NCBI GenBank assembly: GCA_934119965.1 | Contig: CAKOTA010000010.1 | Coordinates: 1-41,448 of the forward strand | Length of the DNA: 41,448 nt | Direction: 5' to 3' | From: an uncultured Bacilli bacterium | GTDB lineage: Bacteria > Bacillota_I > Bacilli_A > RF39 > UBA660 | Shown here: positions 1 to 7,565 of the stretch, in pieces | Layout: every line of letters starts with the position of its first letter | Numbering within the stretch: the stretch's first letter is position 1 | The notes under the pieces: generated by a model | Told to the model about the DNA's origin: nothing | Seen by the model: the letters and a program-made list of their open reading frames with translations, nothing else | Database searches by the model: none | Translations under genes and position numbers: made by a program

Positions 1-73
1 GGAGGGCCTAGTCGGATTTGAACCAACGATCAGGGAGTTGCAGTCCCACGCCTTACCACTTGGCTATAGACCC
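1..73 (-). tRNA. tRNA-Cys (anticodon GCA), lacks only its last base
   Basis: Read on the minus strand, the cloverleaf is complete. The acceptor stem GGGTCTA pairs with TAGGCCC, the T-arm is GTTGG-TTCAAAT-CCGAC, the anticodon stem GGGA/TCCC encloses the loop CTGCAAC with anticodon GCA, and the D-arm contains AAGTGGTAA. The discriminator base is T, as expected for tRNA-Cys. CCA is encoded, with its final A falling just outside the window at the left edge. Confidence 0.96.
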
Positions 74-85
74 ATCACTTTTATA

Positions 86-114
86 ATTTTATCAAAAAAA
101 ATAAATTATTTCAA
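86..114 (-). promoter_or_regulatory. Sigma-A-type promoter of tRNA-Cys
   Basis: On the minus strand TTGAAA (109-114) is followed by exactly 17 bases and TAAAAT (86-91), ending 12 bases before the mature tRNA 5' end. This fits a short tRNA leader. Confidence 0.7.
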
Positions 115-161
115 TCATTTTACATATATTTTATTAAATTTATGAAATTTTTTATTACAAG

Positions 162-190
162 TTGTTAAAACTAATAAAAAAGGGTATAAT
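162..190 (+). promoter_or_regulatory. Sigma-A-type promoter of the LCP gene
   Basis: TTGTTA (162-167), a 17-base spacer and a perfect TATAAT (185-190) lie 25 bases before the chosen start codon. The promoter diverges from the tRNA-Cys promoter. Confidence 0.85.
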
Positions 191-214
191 GATATGGATA
201 CGTAGGTGATGAAA

Positions 215-2230
215 ATGAAAAAAAACTTGTTAAAAAAAATATTAATGGCTATTTCATTTATTTTAATAACTATATCTACTTCTTATATAGTATATGCAGT
301 TTATTTATTAAATGGAATAGAAAATTTTGCTAGAATATTATTTATGGTTATAGTTCTTTTAATATGGGTATGTGCATTTACAGGATATTTAAAGGCCTTA
401 AAAAAACCAAAAAGCAAATATAAAACCATATTTGCAGTAACTTTAATTTATTCAATATTATTATTTATAGGGGCATACTACATAAATGATACATATAACA
501 CATTAAGAAGAATGTCTAGTAACTCAACTAATTATACTTCAAGTGTAGTAACACTTAAAGATAATAAAGCAAAAAAAATAAAAGATGTAGGAAATAGTAC
601 CCTAGGAATTATAAATGATAAAACAAGTGTCGTAGGTAATCAAATGCCACTTGAAATAATAGAAAAAAATAATCTAACTGGAAAAGTAGAAGAATATGAT
701 AGTTTTATTGAATTAATTAAAGCATTATTAAATAAAGAAATTCAATATGCATTTTTACCAGCCAATTATGATATTTTATTTTCTAATATGGATGGAACTG
801 ATTTCGGAAATTTAAAAGAAAAAACAAAAGTTATATATAGTCAAACAAAAAAAATCAAAAATAGTAATACAAACAACAATAAAATAGATAAACCATTTAC
901 AATTCTTTTAATGGGAGTTGACTCAGAACAAGAAAATATAGCAAATGCATCATTTAATGGTGATTCATTAATGCTTATTACATTCAATCCAACAACACTA
1001 TCTTCAACAATACTAAGTATACCTAGAGATAGTTATGTACCAATAGCTTGTTTCCCAAATCAAAGAAAAAATAAAATAACACATGCTGCTTGGTATGGTG
1101 AAGAATGTATGATAAATACAATTCAAAACTTTACAGGAATAACAATAGATTATTATGTTAAAATTAACTTTAAGGGTGTAGTTAAATTAGTAGACACATT
1201 AGGCGGAGTTGATATTGATGTACCTTACGCATTCTGTGAACAAAATAGTAATCGTGAGTGGGGTAAAAATACAGTCTATGTTGAAGAAGGACTTCAAACA
1301 TTAAATGGAGAGCAAGCTTTAGCATTCGCAAGAAATAGACATACTTGGCCAAACTATTGTCCTAAAAAATATTCAAATTATATTAGTAATGACTTTATAA
1401 GAGGACAACATCAACAAATGGTAGTAAAAGCATTATTAAATAAATTAAAAAATATTAAAAATTTAAATACAGTAAGTGAATTAATGGATACAGTAAGCAG
1501 TAGTATGGAAACCAATATGACAACATCTGAAATATTATCACTTTACAATATAGGAAAAGATATTTTAACTAAAAACTCGGGTGAAAATGTTGCTGACTTA
1601 TTAAGTATGCAACGTTTATACCTAAATGGTTACGATGCATATATATATGATCAAGCTATGAAACTAGATTTATATAATTATGTGTTGTATACAGAATCAC
1701 TAAATGAAGTAGTTAAAGCTATGAAAATTAATCTAGGATTAGAAGAACCAGAAATAATAAAAGAATTTAGTTTTAGTATTGATAATCCTTACGAAGAAAC
1801 AGTTATAGGAAAAGATACAGTAGGTAAAGCAGCCGTTTCAAAATTACCTGACTTTACAGGAGATACTGAAGCTCAAGCAAGAGCAACTTGTAATAAATTA
1901 GGAATATCAGTTAATTTCAAATATGTTTCAACAGGAACGGGAACTAATAATACAGTTATAGGGCAAAACTATAAATCAGGGTACGATGTTTCATATATTA
2001 ATTCTTTAACCTTAACAATTTTAAGAAAAGAAGAAACAAAAACGGAAACAAAAGTAGAAACACCTAAAACTGAAACAAAAGTAGAAACGCCTAAAACCGA
2101 AACAAAGATTGAAACACCTAAAACTGAAACAAAAACTGAAGATAAAAAAGAAGACAATAAAACTAATACAACAGAAGATAAAGAAGAAATAACTATAGAA
2201 GATGTAACAGGTACTAAAGAAGACGATTAA
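215..2230 (+). CDS. LytR-CpsA-Psr family protein with C-terminal PASTA domain
   Basis: LCP proteins transfer undecaprenyl-linked glycopolymers such as teichoic acids or capsule onto peptidoglycan, outside the membrane. Three hydrophobic segments lie in the first 90 residues, followed by an extracytoplasmic accessory region (about 100-220). The LCP core (about 225-450) shows the family signatures SIPRDSYV, NKITHAA, a TLGGVDIDV stretch and ALAFARNRH with its catalytic-type arginines. A PASTA-like domain (about 545-610, beginning LPDFTGDTEAQARATC) follows, then a Lys/Glu/Thr-rich tail with three tandem 9-residue repeats. The ATG at 215 is chosen because AGGTGAT sits 5 bases upstream; GTG at 206 and ATG at 209 overlap that site. 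PASTA domains bind muropeptide or lipid II ends and are more familiar on PBPs and Ser/Thr kinases, so this fusion may help target the enzyme to nascent wall. Confidence 0.9.
   Translation: MKKNLLKKILMAISFILITISTSYIVYAVYLLNGIENFARILFMVIVLLIWVCAFTGYLKALKKPKSKYKTIFAVTLIYSILLFIGAYYINDTYNTLRRMSSNSTNYTSSVVTLKDNKAKKIKDVGNSTLGIINDKTSVVGNQMPLEIIEKNNLTGKVEEYDSFIELIKALLNKEIQYAFLPANYDILFSNMDGTDFGNLKEKTKVIYSQTKKIKNSNTNNNKIDKPFTILLMGVDSEQENIANASFNGDSLMLITFNPTTLSSTILSIPRDSYVPIACFPNQRKNKITHAAWYGEECMINTIQNFTGITIDYYVKINFKGVVKLVDTLGGVDIDVPYAFCEQNSNREWGKNTVYVEEGLQTLNGEQALAFARNRHTWPNYCPKKYSNYISNDFIRGQHQQMVVKALLNKLKNIKNLNTVSELMDTVSSSMETNMTTSEILSLYNIGKDILTKNSGENVADLLSMQRLYLNGYDAYIYDQAMKLDLYNYVLYTESLNEVVKAMKINLGLEEPEIIKEFSFSIDNPYEETVIGKDTVGKAAVSKLPDFTGDTEAQARATCNKLGISVNFKYVSTGTGTNNTVIGQNYKSGYDVSYINSLTLTILRKEETKTETKVETPKTETKVETPKTETKIETPKTETKTEDKKEDNKTNTTEDKEEITIEDVTGTKEDD
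2039..2134 (+). repeat. In-frame 27-bp tandem repeat encoding KTETKVETP
   Basis: Three full 27-base units (2039-2065, 2066-2092, 2093-2119) and a partial fourth encode KTETKVETP, KTETKVETP, KTETKIETP and KTETKTED at the C-terminus of the LCP protein. The units differ only by a few third-position or conservative changes, so the copy number could vary by slippage. It reads as a flexible charged extracellular tail. Confidence 0.85.
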
Positions 2231-2243
2231 AAAAATCGTTTTT
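2221..2243 (+). terminator. Intrinsic terminator after the LCP gene
   Basis: ACGATT (2223-2228), loop AAAAA, AATCGT (2234-2239) and a T-rich tail. The stem overlaps the stop codon, as is common in this genome. Confidence 0.7.
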
Positions 2244-2245
2244 CT

Positions 2246-2274
2246 TTGACTTTAATTAATATATATTATAAAAT
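2246..2274 (+). promoter_or_regulatory. Probable promoter of the prepilin-like gene
   Basis: TTGACT (2246-2251), 17 bases, TAAAAT (2269-2274). The predicted transcript start falls almost on the ribosome-binding site, so the leader would be only a few bases long. Confidence 0.55.
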
Positions 2275-2290
2275 TATAGTAGGTGATGAT

Positions 2291-2662
2291 ATGAAAAAAG
2301 GATTTACTTTAATAGAATTATTAGCAATCGTGGTACTATTAGGTTTTATATTCGTTTTAACTTTTCCTAAAGTATTAGAAATAACAGAAAAAAAAGAAGT
2401 AGAAATAGATGAATCCATAAAAGAATTAATATATAATGGAGTAAATCAATATATGCGAAATGACATTGATACTTATCCAAATAAGATAGGAAACACATAT
2501 TGCTTTAAAATAGATACAATAGATAAAGAAAACTTAATTGCAGTATCAGTAGACGATTATTTAGATAAATATGTAAAAGTTAAAATAGGAAAAACTAACA
2601 GTTATTCAATAGTAGAAAAAGACAAAGTTAGTAATGAAGTATGTACTAACACTATTGATTAA
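2291..2662 (+). CDS. Type IV prepilin-like (pseudopilin) protein
   Basis: The 123-residue protein begins MKKGFTLIELLAIVVLLGF, a textbook class III signal: the basic MKKG leader, a cleavage site between Gly4 and Phe5, Glu at +5, and a long hydrophobic helix that serves as both export signal and pilin core. A soluble domain of about 90 residues follows, with two cysteines (about 69 and 118) that could form a disulfide. AGGTGATGAT precedes the ATG at 2291; the upstream in-frame TTG lies inside the promoter. Relatives are processed by a PilD/ComC-type peptidase and built into pili, competence pseudopili or secretion fibres. No assembly ATPase, platform protein or peptidase lies nearby, so the machine must be encoded elsewhere, and which one it serves cannot be read here. 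Confidence 0.85.
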   Translation: MKKGFTLIELLAIVVLLGFIFVLTFPKVLEITEKKEVEIDESIKELIYNGVNQYMRNDIDTYPNKIGNTYCFKIDTIDKENLIAVSVDDYLDKYVKVKIGKTNSYSIVEKDKVSNEVCTNTID

Positions 2663-2683
2663 AAATGATTAATATGCTATAAT
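2655..2683 (+). promoter_or_regulatory. Promoter of the 6S-like RNA
   Basis: TTGATT (2655-2660), 17 bases and a perfect TATAAT (2678-2683) preceded by TGC (extended -10). The -35 box overlaps the stop codon of the pilin gene. The predicted start is the G at about 2690, which is the first base of the closing stem of the RNA. Confidence 0.85.
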
Positions 2684-2689
2684 GAAATT

Positions 2690-2848
2690 GCTAGAAAGTA
2701 CGAAAAGAAAAACCTACAAGTAAAACGATTGGGAATCTAATTCATATATTGTGTTGAATGCTTATAATTTAAGAATCCTAATATATATGATGTGATGCCC
2801 ACCTGGGAGATCAGGTTTATCGTTTTAGTGCTTTCTGGCTTTTTTTTT
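2690..2848 (+). ncRNA. ssrS: Probable 6S RNA
   Basis: An RNA of about 150 bases starts at a strong promoter and ends in a T-run (2840-2848) with no reading frame. Its ends form a long interrupted stem: GCTAGAAAGTAC (2690-2701) pairs with GTGCTTTCTGGC (2828-2839), then AAAA with TTTT and AAACCT with AGGTTT. The internal 3' side carries GCCCACCT and a small hairpin ACCTG/CAGGT (2801-2805 and 2812-2816), resembling the 3' central-bubble hairpin of 6S RNAs. The 6S RNA family mimics an open promoter and sequesters sigma-A RNA polymerase in stationary phase. Size, stem-bubble plan and isolation fit 6S. I recognise it by structure rather than by close sequence match, so another structured RNA is possible. 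Confidence 0.72.
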
Positions 2849-2859
2849 GCTCTTTTTTA

Positions 2860-2868
2860 TGCTATAAT
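2860..2868 (+). promoter_or_regulatory. Extended -10 promoter of the ftsK/spoIIIE gene
   Basis: TGC followed by TATAAT (2863-2868), just downstream of the T-run ending the 6S-like RNA. No good -35 box is seen at 17 bases, so the TGN extension probably compensates. Confidence 0.6.
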
Positions 2869-2891
2869 TAATATAGTAGGTGGGTGGAAAT

Positions 2892-5066
2892 ATGCCAAAG
2901 AAGAAAACTAAAAAAACAACAAAAAAAGAATCAAATAATTATAGTGTAGAACTAATAGGAATATTATTAATAATTATTGCTATAATAGGAATAATACCAG
3001 GTACAGGAATAGTTGGTAATTTTATAAGTAATTTTTCAGCATTCTTAGTGGGAACTTGGTATAATGTCTTATTAATTCTAGTAATGATTATTGGTGCTTA
3101 TATGATTGTAAAAAGAGCTAAACCTGACTTTTTTACATCTAAACTAATAGGATTATACATATTTATAATTGGAATCTTAGTTTTATCACATTTACCATAT
3201 ATAGAAGAAGGAAAACTAGAAGGACTTAAAGTTATAAATGAAACAATCAACAAATTTATGTCTTCTGCTAGTAGTAGAGCTAACTTAGGTGGCGGATTAA
3301 TTGGGTCTTGTTTCTCAAGTTTATTTGTCTATCTATTTGCAATGAATGGAACTAGAATAGTAACATGGGCTCTTATAGTATGTGGAATAATTATGTTTAC
3401 TGGAATATCAATTTATGATGCATTCTTTAAAGTAAAAAATAAATTAAAACATGAAAAGAAATTAAAACCAAAAGAACAAGAAAAAATAGAAAAAATTGAA
3501 GAAAAATATGAAAATGATAATAAAGTTGTATATCGTTCTATTGAAGAATTAATTCATAAAGAAGAACCTAAAGAAGAAACAAAAGAAGAAGTAGAAGAGA
3601 TAGAAGAAGATTGTACAGGTTATAGATTACCAGACATTAAGCTATTGAAAGAACCTGTAAAAAATAAGAACAAAGAATCAACTGAAACCATAAATCATAA
3701 TGTTGATGTTTTACATCAAGTATTAAAGGATTTCGGAATTGAAGGAAGAGTAGTAGCAATTAACCCTGGACCAACAGTAACTCAATATGAAATAGAAGTT
3801 AAATCAGGGACAAGGCTAAGTAAAATTTCCGGAATTCATAGTGAAATAGCCCTTGCTTTAGCTGCTAAAGATGTTCGTATTGAAGCTCCAATACCAGGTA
3901 AATCAACAATAGGAATTGAAATACCAAATAAGGTAACATCAATGGTAACAGTAAGAGAAGTACTACAAAGTGTACCTAAATCACTTAAAGATTCCACTTT
4001 GTTAGCAACCTTAGGTAAGGATATAATGGGTAAACCAGTATGGACTGAAATTAATAAGACGCCACATTTATTAGTAGCAGGATCTACTGGTAGTGGTAAA
4101 TCAGTATGTATAAATAGTATAATTGTTTCAATTTTAATGCGTGCTAAACCAAATGAAGTAAAACTAGTATTAGTTGACCCTAAGAAAGTAGAACTTTCAA
4201 TGTATGAAGATATACCACACTTATTAACAGAAGTAGTAACTGATCCTAAAAAAGCTAATGAAATATTAAAAAACATTGTAGCTGAGATGGAAAATAGATA
4301 TGAAAGATTTAAAGATACAGGTACTAAAAATATAGCTGGATATAATGCCTATGTTGAAAAGAAAAATGAAACAAGTGAAGAAAAAAGAGCAAAAATGCCA
4401 TTTATAGTTGTAATTATTGACGAATTAGCAGACTTGATGCTAGTAGCAGCTAAAGAAGTTGAAGATTCAATTATGCGAATCACTCAAATGGCAAGAGCAG
4501 CAGGAATTCACCTTATAGTAGCAACGCAAAGACCATCTACAGATGTAATCACGGGAGTTGTAAAAGCAAATATTCCTTCAAGAATCTCATTTGCTGTTTC
4601 ATCAAGTATTGACTCAAGAACAATTTTGGATATGACGGGAGCTGAAAAATTATTAGGAAAAGGTGATATGTTGTTTTTACCACAAGGAGAAAACACACCT
4701 GTCAGAATTCAAGGAACATTTATATCAGATGATGAAATTAAAAGAGTAGTTGATTATGTTAAAAATGAACAACCAGTTATGTATGATAAAAAAATAAGCG
4801 CTACTGAAGAAACAAAAGGAGCGACGACTTTAGTAGGTGGTGGTGACGCTAAAGAAGAACCATTATATAATGAAATAGTTGAATTTGTTTTGGAACAAGG
4901 TAGTATTAGTACATCTAAATTACAACGACAATTTAGATTAGGATATAACCGTGCTGCCAGAGCAATTGACTTACTAGAAGAAAGAGGAATAATAGGCCCT
5001 TCAACAGGATCTAGTAAGCCTAGAAAAGTTCTAGTAGGAATAGAAAATAATGATAAAGATGAATAA
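2892..5066 (+). CDS. FtsK/SpoIIIE-family DNA translocase
   Basis: This is a septum-located hexameric motor that pumps chromosomal DNA, either clearing it from the division septum or moving it into the forespore. Four or so membrane helices (about 20-175) are followed by a charged linker rich in KEE/EE (about 180-250), then the motor domain. The motor has Walker A AGSTGSGKS (about 397-405), Walker B IVVIIDELADLM and the ATQRPS and SRISFAVSS motifs. A C-terminal gamma winged helix (SISTSKLQRQFRLGYNRA) recognises KOPS/SRS polarity sequences. At 724 residues it is near B. subtilis SpoIIIE (787) and SftA-type lengths, and it retains membrane helices, which favours a SpoIIIE/FtsK role over soluble SftA. 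ATG 2892 follows a GGTGG site; GTG at 2880 overlaps that site. Confidence 0.95.
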   Translation: MPKKKTKKTTKKESNNYSVELIGILLIIIAIIGIIPGTGIVGNFISNFSAFLVGTWYNVLLILVMIIGAYMIVKRAKPDFFTSKLIGLYIFIIGILVLSHLPYIEEGKLEGLKVINETINKFMSSASSRANLGGGLIGSCFSSLFVYLFAMNGTRIVTWALIVCGIIMFTGISIYDAFFKVKNKLKHEKKLKPKEQEKIEKIEEKYENDNKVVYRSIEELIHKEEPKEETKEEVEEIEEDCTGYRLPDIKLLKEPVKNKNKESTETINHNVDVLHQVLKDFGIEGRVVAINPGPTVTQYEIEVKSGTRLSKISGIHSEIALALAAKDVRIEAPIPGKSTIGIEIPNKVTSMVTVREVLQSVPKSLKDSTLLATLGKDIMGKPVWTEINKTPHLLVAGSTGSGKSVCINSIIVSILMRAKPNEVKLVLVDPKKVELSMYEDIPHLLTEVVTDPKKANEILKNIVAEMENRYERFKDTGTKNIAGYNAYVEKKNETSEEKRAKMPFIVVIIDELADLMLVAAKEVEDSIMRITQMARAAGIHLIVATQRPSTDVITGVVKANIPSRISFAVSSSIDSRTILDMTGAEKLLGKGDMLFLPQGENTPVRIQGTFISDDEIKRVVDYVKNEQPVMYDKKISATEETKGATTLVGGGDAKEEPLYNEIVEFVLEQGSISTSKLQRQFRLGYNRAARAIDLLEERGIIGPSTGSSKPRKVLVGIENNDKDE

Positions 5067-5079
5067 AATCATCTTTTTT
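5055..5079 (+). terminator. Intrinsic terminator after ftsK/spoIIIE
   Basis: AAAGATGA (5055-5062), loop ATAAAA, TCATCTTT (5069-5076) and a T-run. The 5' arm overlaps the last codons of the gene. Confidence 0.8.
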
Positions 5080-5090
5080 CAAAAAAAATG

Positions 5091-5119
5091 TATACAAAAT
5101 TAAAAAAATATAGTATACT
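5091..5119 (+). promoter_or_regulatory. Probable promoter of the coiled-coil gene pair
   Basis: TATACA (5091-5096), 17 bases, TATACT (5114-5119), followed by a leader of about 35 bases and a GGGAG site before ATG 5162. The match to consensus is moderate. Confidence 0.5.
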
Positions 5120-5161
5120 TAGTGTAAAGTAAAAGAATAATAAAAAGGGAGATGTTTTTAT

Positions 5162-6016
5162 ATGGAAAATAATAATGTTGAAGTAATTGATGATATGTTA
5201 GATGGTGTTGAAAAAATGATGGGACAAAAAGTTGAACAACCTGTTGAAACTAAAGTTGAACCAAAAAAAGAAACACCAATAGTAAATAATTCTAATAATT
5301 CTGATTTAAATAGTATTTTTGAAAGTTTATCAAATGATGTAGCAGGTGCTAATAAGTTTATGTCTACATTAGCTGAAAAACAAAAAAATGCTAATATAAC
5401 TGAAGCTTATTTAACTGAACAAAAAGAAAAATTAGAAAAGGAAAAACAAGAATTTGAAAAATACAAAGAAGAACAAAAAGAGTTATTAAAACTTTCAAAG
5501 GATAAATTTGAAGAAAATGAAAGAAATCAAAAAGTAAGAATGCAAACTGAAGAAGCTCAATTTAATCAAGAAGTTTTAGCAACTAGAACTGAGTTAGCAT
5601 TGCAAGAACAAACAAATAAAAATGATAAAGAAAAATTAGAAGCAGAAAGACAACAATTTGAAAAATATAAAACAACTGAAGAACAAAATATTGCAATAGC
5701 TAAAGAACAAATTGAAACATTAAAAGACCAATTTAATAAAGAAAAACAAGTAGAAGAAGAAAAAATTAAATTAGGTAAAGAAGAATTAGAAAAAATGAGA
5801 GCTCAAAATGAAAAAGAAAAGGAAGCATCACTTACTCTAATTAAAAATAAACAATCAGAATTAGAAGAAAAAGAATTACAATTTGAAAAATACAAAGAAG
5901 TTGAAAAGAAAAAATTAGAATTAGAAAGCCAAAACTTATCACAAAGCTGTGCTCGTTTCAAAGAATTAGTTTCTCAATTTAATATGGGATTTAAACAAAT
6001 GCCAGGACAAGAATAA
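5162..6016 (+). CDS. Coiled-coil protein of unknown function (paralogue of the next gene)
   Basis: This 284-residue soluble protein has no signal peptide and no membrane helix. An acidic, low-complexity N-terminus (1-45) leads to a conserved-looking helix (about 48-80, LNSIFESLSNDVAGANKFMS). A long uninterrupted Lys/Glu/Gln-rich coiled coil (about 85-255) carries an internal theme of ERQQFEKYK/EKQEFEKYK repeats. The C-terminus reads CARFKELVSQFNMGFKQ. That tail matches the tail of the downstream protein (LNRFNELVKEFTSGINE), sharing RF-x-ELV-x-x-F-x-x-G, so the two look like diverged copies. The stop codon of this gene overlaps the start of the next (TAATG), implying coupled translation and probably a hetero-oligomer. 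I do not recognise the family. A cytoskeletal, scaffolding or SMC-accessory role is conceivable but not shown. Confidence 0.8.
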   Translation: MENNNVEVIDDMLDGVEKMMGQKVEQPVETKVEPKKETPIVNNSNNSDLNSIFESLSNDVAGANKFMSTLAEKQKNANITEAYLTEQKEKLEKEKQEFEKYKEEQKELLKLSKDKFEENERNQKVRMQTEEAQFNQEVLATRTELALQEQTNKNDKEKLEAERQQFEKYKTTEEQNIAIAKEQIETLKDQFNKEKQVEEEKIKLGKEELEKMRAQNEKEKEASLTLIKNKQSELEEKELQFEKYKEVEKKKLELESQNLSQSCARFKELVSQFNMGFKQMPGQE

Positions 6017-6609
6017 TGGATTTTGAAATACCAAATGATTTAGAAGAAAAAGAAAATTCTTCTAAACAAAAGTTAAATGATGACAAAGTAAGTAATATTA
6101 AGAAATTCTTTGATTTAGCGAACGATAATGTCAAATCAGCAACTGAAATATTTAATAAATGTGTTGATATGCGTAAAAAACTTGATAGAGACACAAAAGA
6201 ACTAGAAAGAAAGCGCATTGAACACGAACAAAAATGTAATGAAGAATTAGAAAAAATTAAAACAACAAAAGATAAAATATTTCAAAAATTAAAAGAAAGA
6301 AAAGCTGAAATTGATGAAGAAGCAACAAATGTTAAAGAAGAAAAACTATTGTTATCTAATGAAAAAAGTCGTTTTGAAATGGAAAAGAAAAAAGAATATG
6401 AAAAATTAACAGAAGAAAAGAAAAAACAAAAAGATGAATATTTAGCTAAAGCTAAAGAATTAGATATTGATAGAAAAAATATAGAAAAAGAAAGAAAAAT
6501 TTTAGAAGAAGAAAAAATTAAAGCTAATGAAAAAGCTGATGAATTAGCTGAAAATCTAAATAGATTTAATGAGTTGGTTAAAGAATTTACTTCTGGAATT
6601 AATGAATAA
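6016..6609 (+). CDS. Second coiled-coil protein of the pair, unknown function
   Basis: This 197-residue, highly charged soluble protein has an N-terminal acidic segment and then a helix (about 25-55, SNIKKFFDLANDNVKSA). Continuous coiled coil rich in EKKK/EEK repeats (about 60-175) ends in the tail RFNELVKEFTSGINE, shared with the upstream protein. Its start codon overlaps the upstream stop by one base, and there is no strong ribosome-binding site of its own, so it is probably translated by coupling. A strong terminator follows directly, so these two genes form a closed bicistronic unit. No enzymatic motif is visible. Confidence 0.8.
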   Translation: MDFEIPNDLEEKENSSKQKLNDDKVSNIKKFFDLANDNVKSATEIFNKCVDMRKKLDRDTKELERKRIEHEQKCNEELEKIKTTKDKIFQKLKERKAEIDEEATNVKEEKLLLSNEKSRFEMEKKKEYEKLTEEKKKQKDEYLAKAKELDIDRKNIEKERKILEEEKIKANEKADELAENLNRFNELVKEFTSGINE

Positions 6610-6632
6610 TCAAGATTACTTGATTATTTTTT
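6606..6632 (+). terminator. Intrinsic terminator after the coiled-coil pair
   Basis: A perfect 9-bp stem ATAATCAAG (6606-6614) / CTTGATTAT (6619-6627) with loop ATTA and six Ts. Confidence 0.88.
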
Positions 6633-6644
6633 GTAGGTGATATT

Positions 6645-7469
6645 ATGATTAAAAATAAATTTTATAAAATAAATGATATAGGAAAAAGAATATGTTTAAT
6701 TTCTGATATTCATTATAGTATTAATTATGACTTGAATATATTTGCTGAGATAATTGATAATATTAAAAATCATAAACCTGACTATATTTGTATACCAGGT
6801 GACTTAGTAGATGATGTAGCTATTCTCTATGAATTTCCAGACAATCTAACGAATTTTATAAAAAGTTTAAGTAAAATTGCTCCTACAATTATATCAAAAG
6901 GTAACCATGATGAAACAAATTTTTTAAATCATAAACATACTTATTTAACAAATGAAGAATACTTTTTGAATTTAAATACAATAGAAAATATATATTACTT
7001 AGATAATAAAACATTAGTTAGAGATAATATAACTTTTACATCCCTTAGTTTGAGTTATGGATATTATAATAATTATCACGAAAATTATGAGGTATTTAAA
7101 AAAGAAATGAATAAAAAAATAAAAAAAATTAATCCTTTAAAATATAATATATTGTTATGCCATACACCAATTCATATATTTAGAAATGATGAAGACATTG
7201 TTAATAAATTTGATTTAATTTTATCTGGACATATGCATAACGGATTAGTATTTGATTTCATTGATAAAAAGGGTAATCGTGGATTATTTGGACCTTTTGA
7301 GACTTTTTTCCCTAAAAATGCTAGAGGGAAAATAACTAAAAAAATAGAAGAAAAAGATAAAAATTTAATTATTTCTGGTGGTGTAATTAAATTTGCTAAT
7401 AACAATCCAAAATTTTTCCATAAACTTAACAGATTATATCCAATTAGTATTGATTATATAGATGTGTAA
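6645..7469 (+). CDS. Calcineurin-like metallophosphoesterase
   Basis: The 274-residue enzyme carries the complete metal-binding signature of the family: SDIHYS (D-x-H, about 20-25), GDLVDD (about 49-54), KGNHDE (about 84-89), a conserved CHTPIH (about 173) and GHMHNG (about 197). These residues bind the two-metal centre in phosphoesterases of the YaeI/LpxH-like group. The substrate cannot be told. There is no signal peptide, so it is cytoplasmic or peripheral; the family's YkuE/YaeI branch acts on membrane-associated substrates. The AGGTGAT site immediately follows the T-run of the preceding terminator, and no separate promoter is visible between them, so expression may depend on partial read-through. 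Confidence 0.85.
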   Translation: MIKNKFYKINDIGKRICLISDIHYSINYDLNIFAEIIDNIKNHKPDYICIPGDLVDDVAILYEFPDNLTNFIKSLSKIAPTIISKGNHDETNFLNHKHTYLTNEEYFLNLNTIENIYYLDNKTLVRDNITFTSLSLSYGYYNNYHENYEVFKKEMNKKIKKINPLKYNILLCHTPIHIFRNDEDIVNKFDLILSGHMHNGLVFDFIDKKGNRGLFGPFETFFPKNARGKITKKIEEKDKNLIISGGVIKFANNNPKFFHKLNRLYPISIDYIDV

Positions 7470-7495
7470 AACTTGTCAAAAATCGACAAGTTTTT
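7468..7495 (+). terminator. Intrinsic terminator after the phosphoesterase gene
   Basis: AAAACTTGTC (7468-7477), loop AAAAATC, GACAAGTTTT (7485-7494), then T. The 5' arm overlaps the stop codon. Confidence 0.88.
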
Positions 7496-7505
7496 ATATA
7501 TTTTA

Positions 7506-7534
7506 TATACTTTAAATTATATATTTGATATAAT
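7506..7534 (+). promoter_or_regulatory. Promoter of the dockerin/cohesin-like gene pair
   Basis: Perfect TATAAT (7529-7534) with an upstream TGA (extended -10). A weak TATACT (7506-7511) lies at 17-base spacing. Confidence 0.6.
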
Positions 7535-7565
7535 ACTTATAGATAAAATGGAAAGGTGTGATATT

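Noticed and set aside
1969..2157. Minus-strand frame of 62 codons opposite the KTETKVETP repeats, encoding a Val/Ser repeat
   Set aside because: It is the mirror of the repeat-encoding tail of the LCP gene. It has no ribosome-binding site and no promoter.
3836..4276. Minus-strand frame of 146 codons inside ftsK/spoIIIE
   Set aside because: It is a shadow of the conserved motor domain on the other strand, with no start signals; similar shadows inside parC, dacF and the surface-protein gene were rejected for the same reason.
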